Positions 16,001 to 23,405 of a stretch of 33,013 bases of DNA are shown one piece after another. Source of the stretch: Chitinophagaceae bacterium (lineage in GTDB: Bacteria; Bacteroidota; Bacteroidia; Chitinophagales; Chitinophagaceae). Both the position numbers and the translations under genes were made by a program. The notes under the pieces are model-generated. The model saw only the letters and a program-made list of their open reading frames with translations, did no database searches and was not told the origin of the DNA. Position 1 is the first letter of the stretch; every line of letters begins with the position of its first letter. The DNA lies in the NCBI GenBank assembly GCA_947455425.1, contig CANGOT010000003.1:1-33013 (forward strand). The letters run 5' to 3'.

Positions 16001-18496
16001 ACAAGGGCGTAAATATAACTTACGAGTACTTGACAATAAAGAACAAGATGTTGGTCTTACCCCTGTTGCAGATGCTTTAATTACAAAATTGAACCCTGTA
16101 TCACAAGCAAGTGCTTTGTCGTTAGGCCCAAAAGTTAGTATTGGATTAAATATATTTGGTGTAGAAGGACTACCCGATGCAGGTGTAAAATAGCTATCAC
16201 TACCTGGCAAATTATCTATAGTCCATGTAATTTCTCCAACAGCTCCACCACCATTTACATTAGCCCCAGTAATATTAAAACTATTTTGAGTATGACAAAC
16301 AGAGTCGATCAATCCTGTGCTAGCACCAGCACTAATACTCACAGGTTGGCGGTAAGCAACATATTGAACAGCAGCTTTTACCTGACAGCTATTAAAGAAA
16401 GAGTCGGTTACCACATATAGACCAGGTGTTAAAAATTCAATGATAGGATACTTAGATGTAGGTGAAGTACCACCTATAAATTGATAATCAGTAGGTGAAG
16501 TAGCAGGAGGGTTTCTTTTAACAGTCCATTTGTATGATAAACTTCCTGCAGCACTTGCCTGATAAGTATAGTGAACAGAATCATAATAACCAAGTAACGG
16601 GTTGCTTGGTGCAGTAGGATTATAATTGATAATAAGGGTACTAGAAGGGTATCCACAATAGGCAACTGTATCTCTGCCCAAAGGGAAGTTCACATCTGCA
16701 CTACCATTTGCTTCTACATATTTTATCATCCTCAACGATGTGTCTACCTGGCAAGTAGCACTCGCATTCAACTCTATAAAATATCTTCCCGATTTACTGA
16801 TAGATATACATGGAGCTCTGCTGGTATCTTTACCTGAAGTATATGTATAAGCACTATTGTTATTAGGAACAACAGTATAGTTTGGCCCAGGTGAATTGGC
16901 ATCCAATACTCTCCATTTGTATTTAAACTTTGTGCTATCTACACAAAAAGTACTTTTAGTATTATTCTTAATACAAAACACAGGTGCACAACCAACTATA
17001 CTATCTTTATAAACACCCAAACCCAAACTATCTAATTGGAAGTCTGGACGTACTTTAGCAGTATCTACACAAACTCTCTTGGTAGTATCGTGTGCAGGGC
17101 AGGGGGCAAAATTACCAAAATCGTTGTTTACAAATAAAGTTACATCGTGATAGCCTGGTTGGCTATGTAGCCAATAGTAGCCTGTATCTTTTGGTAATTC
17201 TACATTACCAGTTGATGTTTCATAAAGTGGTGATGCGTTATTATGATCAATCACCCAGGTATAATGTGCCAATTGAGCACAGCCTGTAATAGAGCCTTGG
17301 TTTGCTAACCCTTGTCCTGGGTCTGATATGTTTTTAAACTTCAGCGTATCTAATGCACATATAACTGTATCAGTATTAAATTTAGCAGTTGGAGGAGAAA
17401 ACACAAAGGCTGAAGCAACACTGTAAGCACCAGCAGCACAAGTACTGGTTAAACCAGGTCCATTAAAAACGTTAAATGGATTTGTTACCGTAGTTGTTAT
17501 TGTATAGCTAGTGCTGAAATTATTTTGTGGGCTATTACAAGCACCTACAGAGTAAAAATGAGATAATTTACCATTTACGGCCAATATATCACATTGCGTA
17601 CGAAATTCCGATGTTCCATCATTCCAGGCTATTTTAGTAAGAGCTCCAGGATAGTTTTGCTGTAAATGGGCAGTTTGAGTTCTATCAATTTCAAAACCTA
17701 AAATAATAGTGTCGCCTTTACAAGAATAAGCGTTTGAATTTTTTGATTGGGTATAGGTTAAAATGTCCCAAGAATTATTAATAATTTGATAGCCAATTGT
17801 AGAAACTACATTGCCAGCACCAACAGTTTTAACATAAGCAGTATAATAACCATCTCTGCTTTTACCAGAAATAAATTGTGGGGTAAAAGACAAATTAAAC
17901 TTGCCATTTACATCACGAGGAAAAGTATAAACAGGATGAGCCAATCTATAATCATCAATTAAAGTTACAGTATCAGCACCACCAGCAGTACTACTATCTC
18001 TTAATACCATACTACTCAAAGCCCCTCCATCACAAACACCATAGTAATATTGGTCTTTAAGAATCAATAACGCATTCGTAGGTACCGCCTTTGCATTTAT
18101 GGGTGTTCCTGCAACTTTTGTAACATTAAAAACATTTGTTGTATCACCCGTAGCACCGAGTGTACTAGAAGTAATTCTTATTCTATAAGAGCCGGTATTT
18201 AAGCCTGCTGGCAACACAGTATTGATGAATGTTGCATAAAAATAGCTCGCAGTTCCTGACGCAGCATTAACACCAGTAATTGGAGCACCGGCAGCATCAC
18301 ACAAGGTCCAGGTAAAAATGTTTGTTTGTGAAAAGCAACCATTCAAAGTAAATGGCACTGCAACTGAGCCACCACTGCTATAGCTTTGGCCAGCAGGTAG
18401 TGCAAAACGTGCATCATCAATAACAATGGTTTGTGCTTTAAGTGCATTGCAAAACACTAATACAAAAAGGGCAAGTAAAATTCTGTTCTTTAACAT
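10010..18496 (-). CDS. Giant PKD-domain cell-surface protein with T9SS type B sorting domain
   Basis: About 2,828 residues from the ATG at 18496, chosen because it gives a clean signal peptide (MLKNRILLALFVLVFCNALKAQ); an ATG two codons upstream (18502) is equally possible. The first 1,800 residues are repetitive Ig-like, Thr/Ser/Asn-rich, with spaced cysteines. From about residue 1,850 to 2,480 come PKD-type repeats with signatures such as YVWDFGDNS, YVWDFGNGT, NWSFGVPG, VNYGDGTP and NWSFGNGT, each ending in a GxYxVxLT-type strand. The last 100 residues form the type B sorting domain: FIPNAFTPDGNGINDFF, then LRVFNRWGQVVFE, TSWNGKING and a final KGNVALIK. Known for the family: export by the type IX system and surface attachment, often for adhesion or gliding. 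Its ligand is unknown. Confidence 0.95.
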   Translation of the reverse strand: MLKNRILLALFVLVFCNALKAQTIVIDDARFALPAGQSYSSGGSVAVPFTLNGCFSQTNIFTWTLCDAAGAPITGVNAASGTASYFYATFINTVLPAGLNTGSYRIRITSSTLGATGDTTNVFNVTKVAGTPINAKAVPTNALLILKDQYYYGVCDGGALSSMVLRDSSTAGGADTVTLIDDYRLAHPVYTFPRDVNGKFNLSFTPQFISGKSRDGYYTAYVKTVGAGNVVSTIGYQIINNSWDILTYTQSKNSNAYSCKGDTIILGFEIDRTQTAHLQQNYPGALTKIAWNDGTSEFRTQCDILAVNGKLSHFYSVGACNSPQNNFSTSYTITTTVTNPFNVFNGPGLTSTCAAGAYSVASAFVFSPPTAKFNTDTVICALDTLKFKNISDPGQGLANQGSITGCAQLAHYTWVIDHNNASPLYETSTGNVELPKDTGYYWLHSQPGYHDVTLFVNNDFGNFAPCPAHDTTKRVCVDTAKVRPDFQLDSLGLGVYKDSIVGCAPVFCIKNNTKSTFCVDSTKFKYKWRVLDANSPGPNYTVVPNNNSAYTYTSGKDTSRAPCISISKSGRYFIELNASATCQVDTSLRMIKYVEANGSADVNFPLGRDTVAYCGYPSSTLIINYNPTAPSNPLLGYYDSVHYTYQASAAGSLSYKWTVKRNPPATSPTDYQFIGGTSPTSKYPIIEFLTPGLYVVTDSFFNSCQVKAAVQYVAYRQPVSISAGASTGLIDSVCHTQNSFNITGANVNGGGAVGEITWTIDNLPGSDSYFTPASGSPSTPNIFNPILTFGPNDKALACDTGFNFVIKASATGVRPTSCSLLSSTRKLYLRPCVTLSDTGFNSCSGSPISFKVTKAGLQNAHITWTYTYVGGVVSGATNSGPLGGNAITDILVGNGIVQYTVYPTKDGCVGDPFTVLDTVRPVPSAPTVTYIHPAPSNPAHSMCSGDIANLTMTGDFPSDEFDWIAYNTQGNATGFHNGTGESGSIIDTIFNTIATDTVYYQIKTSSQYGCYGPATKVSVVVTPGPNVAKIYNPAIIYLCDSNCYTIKHNIPGASGIGTVIVKNLFASSLPSVSNPNDSTTILCGLKPDNWYSVKWVIDPKLAGCFSSADSMKFYVSDTIPTPNAGADVVLCDVDGIGQRAVNVCGTLSRPLGGGEVIRWSNNPLSVGGLCTNYSFINRAIYPVVMRVSNNVCIDKTDTMLIRAYGKPLGGSITLNPNQGSYCQGSSISLTANIDTNLSSISQWETAFPTAPNAYTLLPTNINPLNITATQNINYRTLLLSKGWNYGCKDSVYSTIAQINVDSATIAGNIVASDTVVCTPNSVISLTLTNFRGQAASIQWIKSTTIATTGYGSSFALGNPTSVAVTTTTWYRAIIRNGNCSVDTSAPIMVQLPTGADVAVITGSDTAICNATTINLVGNIPVNGNGVWSMSPGQNTSGNPIVGAYSFPTTPGLNTTTQNPVLANISTPGTYVFKWEIKNLTCPGTFKTITVKNTASIGSNTITPSADTVCNGTTVNFTATTPNGGSGTYTYSWQYSTNGGTTWTVGGTNANSYSIIPNTNTCVRRVVKSDSCYDYGNTICITVQPNITNNTITATPSAVCINSLAPTLTGSAPAGGSGSYTYAWDTASNFNLAQNLWISGNTTTTSWTPTTILTQTLNVRRVVVSGKCSDTSAVATITVNPDAIASFVSNPYTSCAPFALVIQTPTPPVATTNHNWYATTGAGVRTSIGTGAGFPGYTIANGLDSIMITEIATSTQGCKTDSLSRWYYTSATPNASFTVSADSGCANNTGANTTTFTFTNTTPSLNSFTYVLDYGNGTASSSPNPLPTTYAPSVTGLDMVYTVTLTATSQFCGSSQATHNINIRTRPKVLFSVSPTYQCSGIADTFTNKTVGSPNLTYAWIFGDAGNTVGSTQVNPLHTYNVNTLTTICPKVIASNECASDSFTNCVVIAANTVTLNMSVKASDKFKCTPDTVTFYSNSVGGTSYVWDFGDNSTSAPSANGIDSVTHIYTKSGKYIVTLTGSTACGSVSKTDSIIAYGTPIVAFSINPNTTICKGDTVHFNNLTDTATSYVWDFGNGTGGGVNPTRTYSATGTYNVSLTAIRTQVTPLGGPISCTAVSGIQTVTVRDTMPAAFTVTHLGKSCLPDTVLFTNTSAITTLPILNTNWSFGVPGATATTSPVTYVYNVLGQYAVKLNIANAGGCIYIDSQFVTVAGPLGSWIHDTGYICGSNMPVHFTLAASSYDSVAVNYGDGTPVTTVTAASFANTFTHIYAVGGTYYPNITLKSVNGCTFQINAYGAIRVDYVKASYNVNPQVQTCGTTVLSFTNTSHVDQLSTAPTYSWNVNGVTYPTTNPSVSFNTTGIYNVRMQVTSVSGCFDSVITTPISVKVNNIPVINSITRQDAACTNQVIYYTANPGLSEDPITNFNWSFGNGTISSGISTQTIYATPGTYTDTLTVVTSAGCTSSLTRGGLVISGTPIVAINPSVDTTICLNIPYPLSAFSSGPIPIATYTWNPVNGGLNTTTGANVIANPTVSTKYIVTGTSANGCSDTASVNVSVVQPYTISVNASPNDSICLGEKVVLTASGATEYTWIQGGSSLDTINGSRVIASPKVTTTYIVRGNNAGSCFPNTTGSVTIAVGDTLHISLGIDTVVLQGGTILPLNPSVVNGPVASWAWTSSTGSTAGLSCNNCGNPIATVGDKVCYQVDATSVYGCKASTDICIIPFCEASQVFIPNAFTPDGNGINDFFYITAVGIEKVLSLRVFNRWGQVVFERSGFKPDPIGTLTPNTLTSWNGKINGVTAPTEVYVYTCEVVCANGTKFTYKGNVALIK

Positions 18497-18852
18497 ATAC
18501 ATTAGCTTAACTAAATTTATAATCAACCACATTTTAAGTGAAAACTAAAAAGTCAAAACTAAAAGTTTGCTTATAGTAGTTTGTTTAAAATGTTTTTTTT
18601 CTATTTGTTTGGTTCCGGGTTTTTATTTACAAACAGGGTTTCAACTATATTGATGCAGCATTAATTTAAAACGCTGCTTCAAAGCGAAAAAAGTTTACAA
18701 ATAAACTACATCAAAAGGAAACTTCAAAATGAAGTATTAGAATAAGGATGATATAAAAGTATTCAATACAGTTTAAACCTAATAAAGATGTATCTAAAAT
18801 GAAGAAACTATCTAAAAAAGAAGTTCATTATCTGTTTACTTCTATTGAAACA
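18497..18852. other. Intergenic region upstream of the giant surface-protein gene
   Basis: This 356-bp AT-rich stretch separates two minus-strand genes. It holds a TAnnTTTG-type promoter element near its left end (18554-18561) and a short direct repeat of CAAAACTAAAA around 18541-18565. No gene, RNA or convincing terminator for the upstream lipoprotein gene's own downstream side was recognised. Confidence 0.5.
18554..18561 (-). promoter_or_regulatory. Candidate Bacteroidota -7 element TAGTTTTG
   Basis: On the minus strand this reads TAGTTTTG, an exact match to the Bacteroidota -7 consensus TAnnTTTG. It lies about 58 bp before the chosen ATG of the giant gene, leaving a leader of roughly 50 nt. 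No clear -33 TTTG stands at the usual distance upstream, so support is only partial. Confidence 0.35.
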
Positions 18853-19809
18853 CTATTTAATAATAGGTTTCATACCCCTGATTCCCATATCTATCACTTG
18901 TTCTCCTTTTAATGGTTGCCAGAAATGATCACCATTATCGTCTCTCCACTCGAAACTTTTGTTGGTGCTTAAATTACACTCTACTGTTATACTTTGAGTC
19001 TCTTTTCCTGTGATTACCAGGTTTGAGACAACTGTTGAGTCGTAACCTACATAACCCAGTTTATTATTTTTAATCTGATTAAATCTTGAAGTTACCACAC
19101 AAGAACCTTGAGGCACAGGACTACTAGCAAATAAAGGATTCACTACTGTAGTGGTCATAGCTTGTCCGGTATAGCTTTTTGTTGGAAACGTAAAACCTCC
19201 AGATCCAACCGTGGTTTCAAACCCCCAATAACCTTGTGTTTTTGTTTGATTGGCAACATCAGTTACCCTTAGATTTTTAATAAGGTAACCATCATTATTA
19301 AAATGAGTTTTAAACCCAATGAACGATGCGATAGTACCATTGTAAACACTGTAAAAAGAAATATTACCAAAGGTAGAATCTAGTTTGTATGGCACATCAT
19401 AGTTTTGATATGATAAAGATACTCTTAACCATTTATAGGTACCAGCAGGAATAGAACTTAAAGGCACTTGCAAAAAGGTTTCGCCATCTTTTGTGATAAC
19501 TGATTTAGAAAAATCAATAGCCGAGTCGCCAGAAATAGCACCTAAATATAAAACAGTTCCTTTACCCAAAGGTGTAGAATCGGACGGGGATAGTTCTAAA
19601 AAATGAGAACTAACACTATTAAAGGATGGAGAAACTGCCCAGTTACCAGGGGCAATACCAACAACAGCACCTGTGTCATTTAGTCTAGGAATCGTATCGT
19701 TGAACTTAAATTTAAAAATTAAGTAACGCTCAGTTGTTGTAGTTTCGGTTTTTGTGCAAGCTACGAAAACCAATGCCAGTAAGGGAATCCACGCAAATTT
19801 TTTCATCAT
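18853..19809 (-). CDS. Lipoprotein of unknown function
   Basis: A 318-residue protein with an N-terminal leader and lipobox (MMKKFAWIPLLALVFVAC, Cys about residue 18) followed by a Thr/Glu-rich linker (TKTETTTTE), as in Bacteroidota lipoproteins. The body is mainly beta-like, with IFKFKFNDTIPRLND near the start and SFEWRDDNGDHFWQPLKGEQ near the end; the acidic-aromatic DDNGDHFW stretch could bind a metal, but that is a guess. It resembles no family I can name. It is separated from the giant gene by about 350 bp and is transcribed divergently from the acyltransferase-like gene. The first two codons are both ATG. Confidence 0.8.
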   Translation of the reverse strand: MMKKFAWIPLLALVFVACTKTETTTTERYLIFKFKFNDTIPRLNDTGAVVGIAPGNWAVSPSFNSVSSHFLELSPSDSTPLGKGTVLYLGAISGDSAIDFSKSVITKDGETFLQVPLSSIPAGTYKWLRVSLSYQNYDVPYKLDSTFGNISFYSVYNGTIASFIGFKTHFNNDGYLIKNLRVTDVANQTKTQGYWGFETTVGSGGFTFPTKSYTGQAMTTTVVNPLFASSPVPQGSCVVTSRFNQIKNNKLGYVGYDSTVVSNLVITGKETQSITVECNLSTNKSFEWRDDNGDHFWQPLKGEQVIDMGIRGMKPIIK

Positions 19810-19910
19810 TTATGCTAGTGATTTACACTTATTTAAAATTTTGAGTGCCGAAGATAGTTTTTTCTACCATTGCAAAGGCAGTTAATTTTGTTTTATTGAT
19901 ATTTTTTTTA

Positions 19911-20816
19911 ATGAAAAGTAAATTGCAAACGATACCATCTAATAAAATAAACCATCAAAAATGGGATGAATGCGTTTTACAGCACAAAGCACCTATATAT
20001 ACAAAATTTATTTTCTTAAATACCATGGCTAATAATTGGGTAGGGTTAGTGTTAAACGATTATGAAGCTGTAATGCCTATTTGTTATAGAAAAAAAATTG
20101 GAATTACTTATATTTACACCCCTGCGTTTATTCAACAACTAGGATGGATTGGTAAAAAAAATATTGAATGGGAATTAATAGAAAAAGCTGTTTTAAGTAT
20201 TGTAAAGTATGGCGATATCATGTTCAATCACTACAATGATTTTGATGCTATTGATTTAGAAAGAAAAACTAATTTTATTATTAATTTGAGTGCTGACTAT
20301 AATAAAATATCTAGCAATTACAAATCCGACCTGAAGCAAAATCTTAAAAAAGCTAGCAGAGAAAATTTGTTTTATCAACAAAGTAATAATGTTGAACAAG
20401 CCATTTCATTATATAAAAATACATATAGCCATAGAATGAATGGCTTAACAGATAATGATTTTAACAATTTTACACAACTTTGTTTATCACTACAAAAAAC
20501 AGGTGATTGCTTTGTTCGAGAGGTTGTAAATTCAAAACAAGAATTACTGGCTATTGCATTGTTATTAATTGATGAAAACAGAATTTATAATTTAGCCAAT
20601 AGCACCACAACCCTTGGCAGAAATACAGAAGCAAATCATTTTTTAATAGATAGTATTTTAAAAGAATTTGCAAACTCTAATTATATTTTCGACTTTGAAG
20701 GAAGCGATTTAGTGGGTGTGAATAGTTTTTATAAAAAGTTTGGGTCTGTTAATGAGCCTTACTATCACTGGCATTTTAATCATTTGCCCAAGTTAATTAA
20801 ATGGTTAAAACCCTAA
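19911..20816 (+). CDS. GNAT/FemAB-like acyltransferase
   Basis: About 301 residues from the ATG at 19911. The frame opens earlier (19845), but that adds a hydrophobic leader unusual for this fold, so the start is moderately certain. The C-terminal half has features of the FemAB/GNAT-like group: NYKSDLKQNLKKASRENL, a TYSHRMNGL segment, LLAIALLLIDENRIYNLANSTT, then ANHFLIDSILKEFANSNYIFDFEGSDLVGVNSFYKKFG. The ...DFEGS...G...FYKKFG ending is characteristic of these transferases. The acyl donor and acceptor are unknown. It lies 74 bp upstream of ubiE and 101 bp from the divergent lipoprotein gene, probably starting an acyltransferase-ubiE-porT transcript. Confidence 0.75.
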   Translation: MKSKLQTIPSNKINHQKWDECVLQHKAPIYTKFIFLNTMANNWVGLVLNDYEAVMPICYRKKIGITYIYTPAFIQQLGWIGKKNIEWELIEKAVLSIVKYGDIMFNHYNDFDAIDLERKTNFIINLSADYNKISSNYKSDLKQNLKKASRENLFYQQSNNVEQAISLYKNTYSHRMNGLTDNDFNNFTQLCLSLQKTGDCFVREVVNSKQELLAIALLLIDENRIYNLANSTTTLGRNTEANHFLIDSILKEFANSNYIFDFEGSDLVGVNSFYKKFGSVNEPYYHWHFNHLPKLIKWLKP

Positions 20817-20890
20817 ACGAGTTGTTAAAAAAAAGGGGACTTCCTCAAAAAGTAAACTTACTAGCATTCATTACAATATCTTCGCAGCCT

Positions 20891-21634
20891 ATGGCAAAAT
20901 ACGCCCACGACTTAGTAATGCCCAATGTGGCAAGTAATGAATCGAAAAAAAATCAAGTTGCTGAGATGTTTGATAACATTGCTCATCGTTACGATTTTTT
21001 GAATAGGTTTATGAGTGCTGGAATTGATATCGGCTGGAGAAAAAAAGCCATTAAAGAAATAAGTTCCGTTCGCCCAAAAGTAATTTTGGATGTTGCTACA
21101 GGAACCGCAGATGTTGCACTTTTAACAAACAAAATGTTGCAACCCAATAAAATAATTGGTATAGATATAAGTGAGGGAATGTTAAATTTAGGCAGAGAAA
21201 AAATTGCAAAACTGCACCTCCAACGCATTATAGATTTACAACTTGGCGATAGCGAAGCTATTGCTTTTGAAGATAATTATTTTGATGCTGTAACTGTTGC
21301 ATTTGGCGTAAGAAATTTTGAGAACTTAGAGAAAGGTTTAAAAGAAATTTTAAGGGTTTTAAAGCCTCGTGGAAAATTTGTAGTATTAGAGTGTAGCAGG
21401 CCAACCAAAAAAGGTTTTAAAGGGTTCTATCATTTTTATATGAATAAAATAATGCCCCGTTTTGGTAGTATTTTTTCAGGAAATAAAGAAGCATACCTAT
21501 ATTTGAACAATAGTGTTCAGGCCTTTCCAGAAGGCCAACAATTTTTAAACATAATGAATGAAGCAGGATTTACTCAAACTTATTTAAAAACACTTAGTCT
21601 AGGAGTATGTACAATTTATTGCGGAAGCAAGTAA
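20891..21634 (+). CDS. ubiE: Demethylmenaquinone methyltransferase (UbiE/MenG)
   Basis: About 247 residues. This enzyme methylates demethylmenaquinone using S-adenosylmethionine, the last step of menaquinone synthesis. The SAM-binding motif I is ILDVATGTADVAL (about residues 65-77). Other family signatures are IAHRYDFLNRFMSAGID and WRKKAIKEI near the start, VAFGVRNFENLEKGLKEI, and RVLKPRGKFVVLECSRP. I chose the ATG at 20891 (MAKYAHDL...); the frame opens at 20801 inside the preceding gene, but that extension has no family resemblance. The last 28 bp overlap porT, so the two are probably translationally coupled. The ubiE-porT pairing is familiar in Bacteroidota. Confidence 0.95.
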   Translation: MAKYAHDLVMPNVASNESKKNQVAEMFDNIAHRYDFLNRFMSAGIDIGWRKKAIKEISSVRPKVILDVATGTADVALLTNKMLQPNKIIGIDISEGMLNLGREKIAKLHLQRIIDLQLGDSEAIAFEDNYFDAVTVAFGVRNFENLEKGLKEILRVLKPRGKFVVLECSRPTKKGFKGFYHFYMNKIMPRFGSIFSGNKEAYLYLNNSVQAFPEGQQFLNIMNEAGFTQTYLKTLSLGVCTIYCGSK

Positions 21635-22323
21635 TCCTGTTTTGCTTAATCTTTTTTGTTGTGTTACATTCATTTGCACAACCAGAGCAGTATCGTCCAG
21701 AACACGATAATCTTAAATATTATTTTGGGGCCACATTGGGCTACAATGTGGGGTATTTATCTGCTAAGAAATCCGAGAAATTTTTAATGGATGATAGTAT
21801 TTTGGTTGCAGAGCCCGCATCGAGTGGTGGCATATCTATTGGCATTCACGCCACTGCAAAACTCTCCAGACATTGGCAAGCCAGAATAAATCCTCAAATT
21901 ATTTTAGGGGGTGCCCGATATTTTAATTATCAGGTTAAAGATGCCGGAGGGCCACCTGTTGCTCAGTCATTTACTTTACCCACTACGCTCATTAGTTTTC
22001 CATTGAGTTTGAAATTTAATAGTGACAGAATAGATAACTTTAGAACATATCTATTATTTGGGGTAAAAGCAGATGTTGATTTATCAGCAAACTCTTCTTC
22101 AAGAAATCAAGATGGCTATATAAAGCTAAAAAAATATGATTATGGTATTGAAGCTGGTGTAGGCTTTAATCTTTTTCTACATTATTTTACTTTAACACCA
22201 GAACTTAAAATAAGCTATGGTTTGAGCAATATTTTAGATAGAGATCCCAATTTAAAATATTCTGCTGTATTTTCGAGTGTTCAGGCAAGAATGATCATGT
22301 TCAGTCTGCATTTTGAAGATTAA
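21607..22323 (+). CDS. porT: PorT-family T9SS-associated outer-membrane barrel
   Basis: A 238-residue protein with a signal peptide (MYNLLRKQVILFCLIFFVVLHSFAQ) and a barrel of about eight strands. The segment after the leader (QPEQYRPEHDNLKYYFGATLG) and the later GISIGIHATAKLSRHWQARI, FPLSLKFNSDRI and YDYGIEAGVGF agree with PorT, a protein required for type IX secretion in Porphyromonas and Flavobacterium. The gene overlaps the end of ubiE by 28 bp, a conserved neighbourhood for porT, which strengthens the call. It links functionally to the PorP/SprF-like protein and giant cargo elsewhere in the window. The exact start within the overlap is the only one that gives a complete signal peptide. 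Confidence 0.88.
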   Translation: MYNLLRKQVILFCLIFFVVLHSFAQPEQYRPEHDNLKYYFGATLGYNVGYLSAKKSEKFLMDDSILVAEPASSGGISIGIHATAKLSRHWQARINPQIILGGARYFNYQVKDAGGPPVAQSFTLPTTLISFPLSLKFNSDRIDNFRTYLLFGVKADVDLSANSSSRNQDGYIKLKKYDYGIEAGVGFNLFLHYFTLTPELKISYGLSNILDRDPNLKYSAVFSSVQARMIMFSLHFED

Positions 22324-22368
22324 TAGTATTATAACATTAGAATAATTAACCAAAACAACTTATGTGTT

Positions 22369-22382
22369 TGTTTATATAAACA
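22369..22382. promoter_or_regulatory. 14-bp perfect palindrome just before radC
   Basis: TGTTTATATAAACA is fully self-complementary and ends 6 bp before the radC ATG (22389). It could be an operator, or in RNA a short hairpin covering the ribosome landing site. It is AT-rich, so chance occurrence is a real possibility. Confidence 0.3.
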
Positions 22383-22388
22383 TCACAA

Positions 22389-23078
22389 ATGCAAAATCAG
22401 TCAATTAAACATTGGAGTGAAGACGACAGGCCCAGAGAAAAGTTATTGCTAAAAGGTAGTGATGCTTTGAGCAATGCAGAACTGTTGGCGATACTTATCA
22501 ATAATGGCACTCGCAATAAATCGGCAGTTGATCTAGCAAAAGAATTGATGAGCCTGGTGAATAATGATTTACAACGTTTGGGGCAACTATCAGTAAAAGA
22601 AATAGTAAAGTTAAAAGTTAAAGGTTTAGGTGAAGCTAAAGCCATAGCTATTAAGGCTGCATTAGAGATTGGAATAAGAAGAGGAGCGGTAGAAAACAGA
22701 AAAGAAATTATTAAAAACAGTAAGGATATAGCTAACTATTTTAAAGAGCAGCTTCAGTATAAAAATCACGAAGTATTTATTGCAGCCTTTTTAAACCAGG
22801 CCAATAAAATATTACATACCGAGGTATTAAGTGAAGGGGGAATTACCGGAACAGTTGTAGACTCAAGAATACTTCTGAAAAAGGCTTTAGAGTATAATGC
22901 AGTAAACATTATTTTATGTCATAATCACCCAAGCGGAAATTTAAAACCAAGCCAGGCAGACAAACATCTTACTGTTAAAATTAAAGATGCTGCTAAACTT
23001 TTAGATATTGTAGTTACCGATCACATCATTGTAAGCAGTGAAGGTTATTTTAGTTTTGCCGACGAAGGATTGATATAA
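22389..23078 (+). CDS. radC: RadC-family JAB/MPN+ protein
   Basis: A 229-residue protein of the RadC family. The N-terminal part (MQNQSIKHWSEDDRPREKLLLKG, then ALSNAELLAILINNGT) and a helix-hairpin-helix-like stretch (LKVKGLGEAKAIAIKAALE) precede the MPN+ metalloprotease-like domain. That domain has the full zinc signature HNHPSG-x4-S-x2-D (H178, H180, S188, D191) with an upstream glutamate in EVLSEGG. RadC was named as a DNA-repair protein, but the assignment has been questioned and its biochemical role is unsettled. The gene is followed immediately by a strong hairpin and preceded by a 65-bp gap from porT. Confidence 0.95.
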   Translation: MQNQSIKHWSEDDRPREKLLLKGSDALSNAELLAILINNGTRNKSAVDLAKELMSLVNNDLQRLGQLSVKEIVKLKVKGLGEAKAIAIKAALEIGIRRGAVENRKEIIKNSKDIANYFKEQLQYKNHEVFIAAFLNQANKILHTEVLSEGGITGTVVDSRILLKKALEYNAVNIILCHNHPSGNLKPSQADKHLTVKIKDAAKLLDIVVTDHIIVSSEGYFSFADEGLI

Positions 23079-23115
23079 ATTAAAAAGTTCGGGGTAATAC
23101 CCCGAACTTTTTAAT
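23079..23115. terminator. Bidirectional hairpin terminator between radC and the paa operon end
   Basis: A perfect 16-bp stem: ATTAAAAAGTTCGGGG (23079-23094) pairs with 23100-23115 around the loop TAATA. The GC-rich core plus flanking A and T runs give a U-tract in both directions. It begins directly after the radC stop and ends 9 bp before the end of the convergent small membrane protein gene, so it should terminate both transcripts. Confidence 0.92.
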
Positions 23116-23123
23116 GATGTTTT

Positions 23124-23405
23124 TTATGCGATGATTGTTTTCTTTTTATCGACTTTCAGCAAAGACAAAATCGATACAACCCCACAAGACAATACAAAAC
23201 AAATTCCAAAATCGGCCAATAGTGCCTCTATATTAAAATGAGTGTCACTAATAATTTCCCCATTTGCAGAAGCTGTGAAAAATGTGAACGGGAATCCAAA
23301 TTTGTCTGTATCACCAAAAGTCGTTTGAACCGTTGACGTTGCAAATAATGCAACCATAAAAGTAATCATTGCAATTACGAATGTTAAAGAAAATTTCCTA
23401 TTCAT
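23124..23405 (-). CDS. Small membrane protein, unknown function
   Basis: A 93-residue protein with two predicted membrane spans, about residues 5-27 and 62-84, joined by a non-cytoplasmic-looking loop (about 28-60) that contains FGFPFTFFTASANG. It ends in a short basic tail (KVDKKKT). Its start codon overlaps the stop of the amidohydrolase gene by 4 bp (ATGA type), so it is probably translated together with it as the last gene of the paa-headed minus-strand run. I recognise no named family; proteins with an FGFPF-like loop occur in Bacteroidota without a known role. Confidence 0.75.
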   Translation of the reverse strand: MNRKFSLTFVIAMITFMVALFATSTVQTTFGDTDKFGFPFTFFTASANGEIISDTHFNIEALLADFGICFVLSCGVVSILSLLKVDKKKTIIA

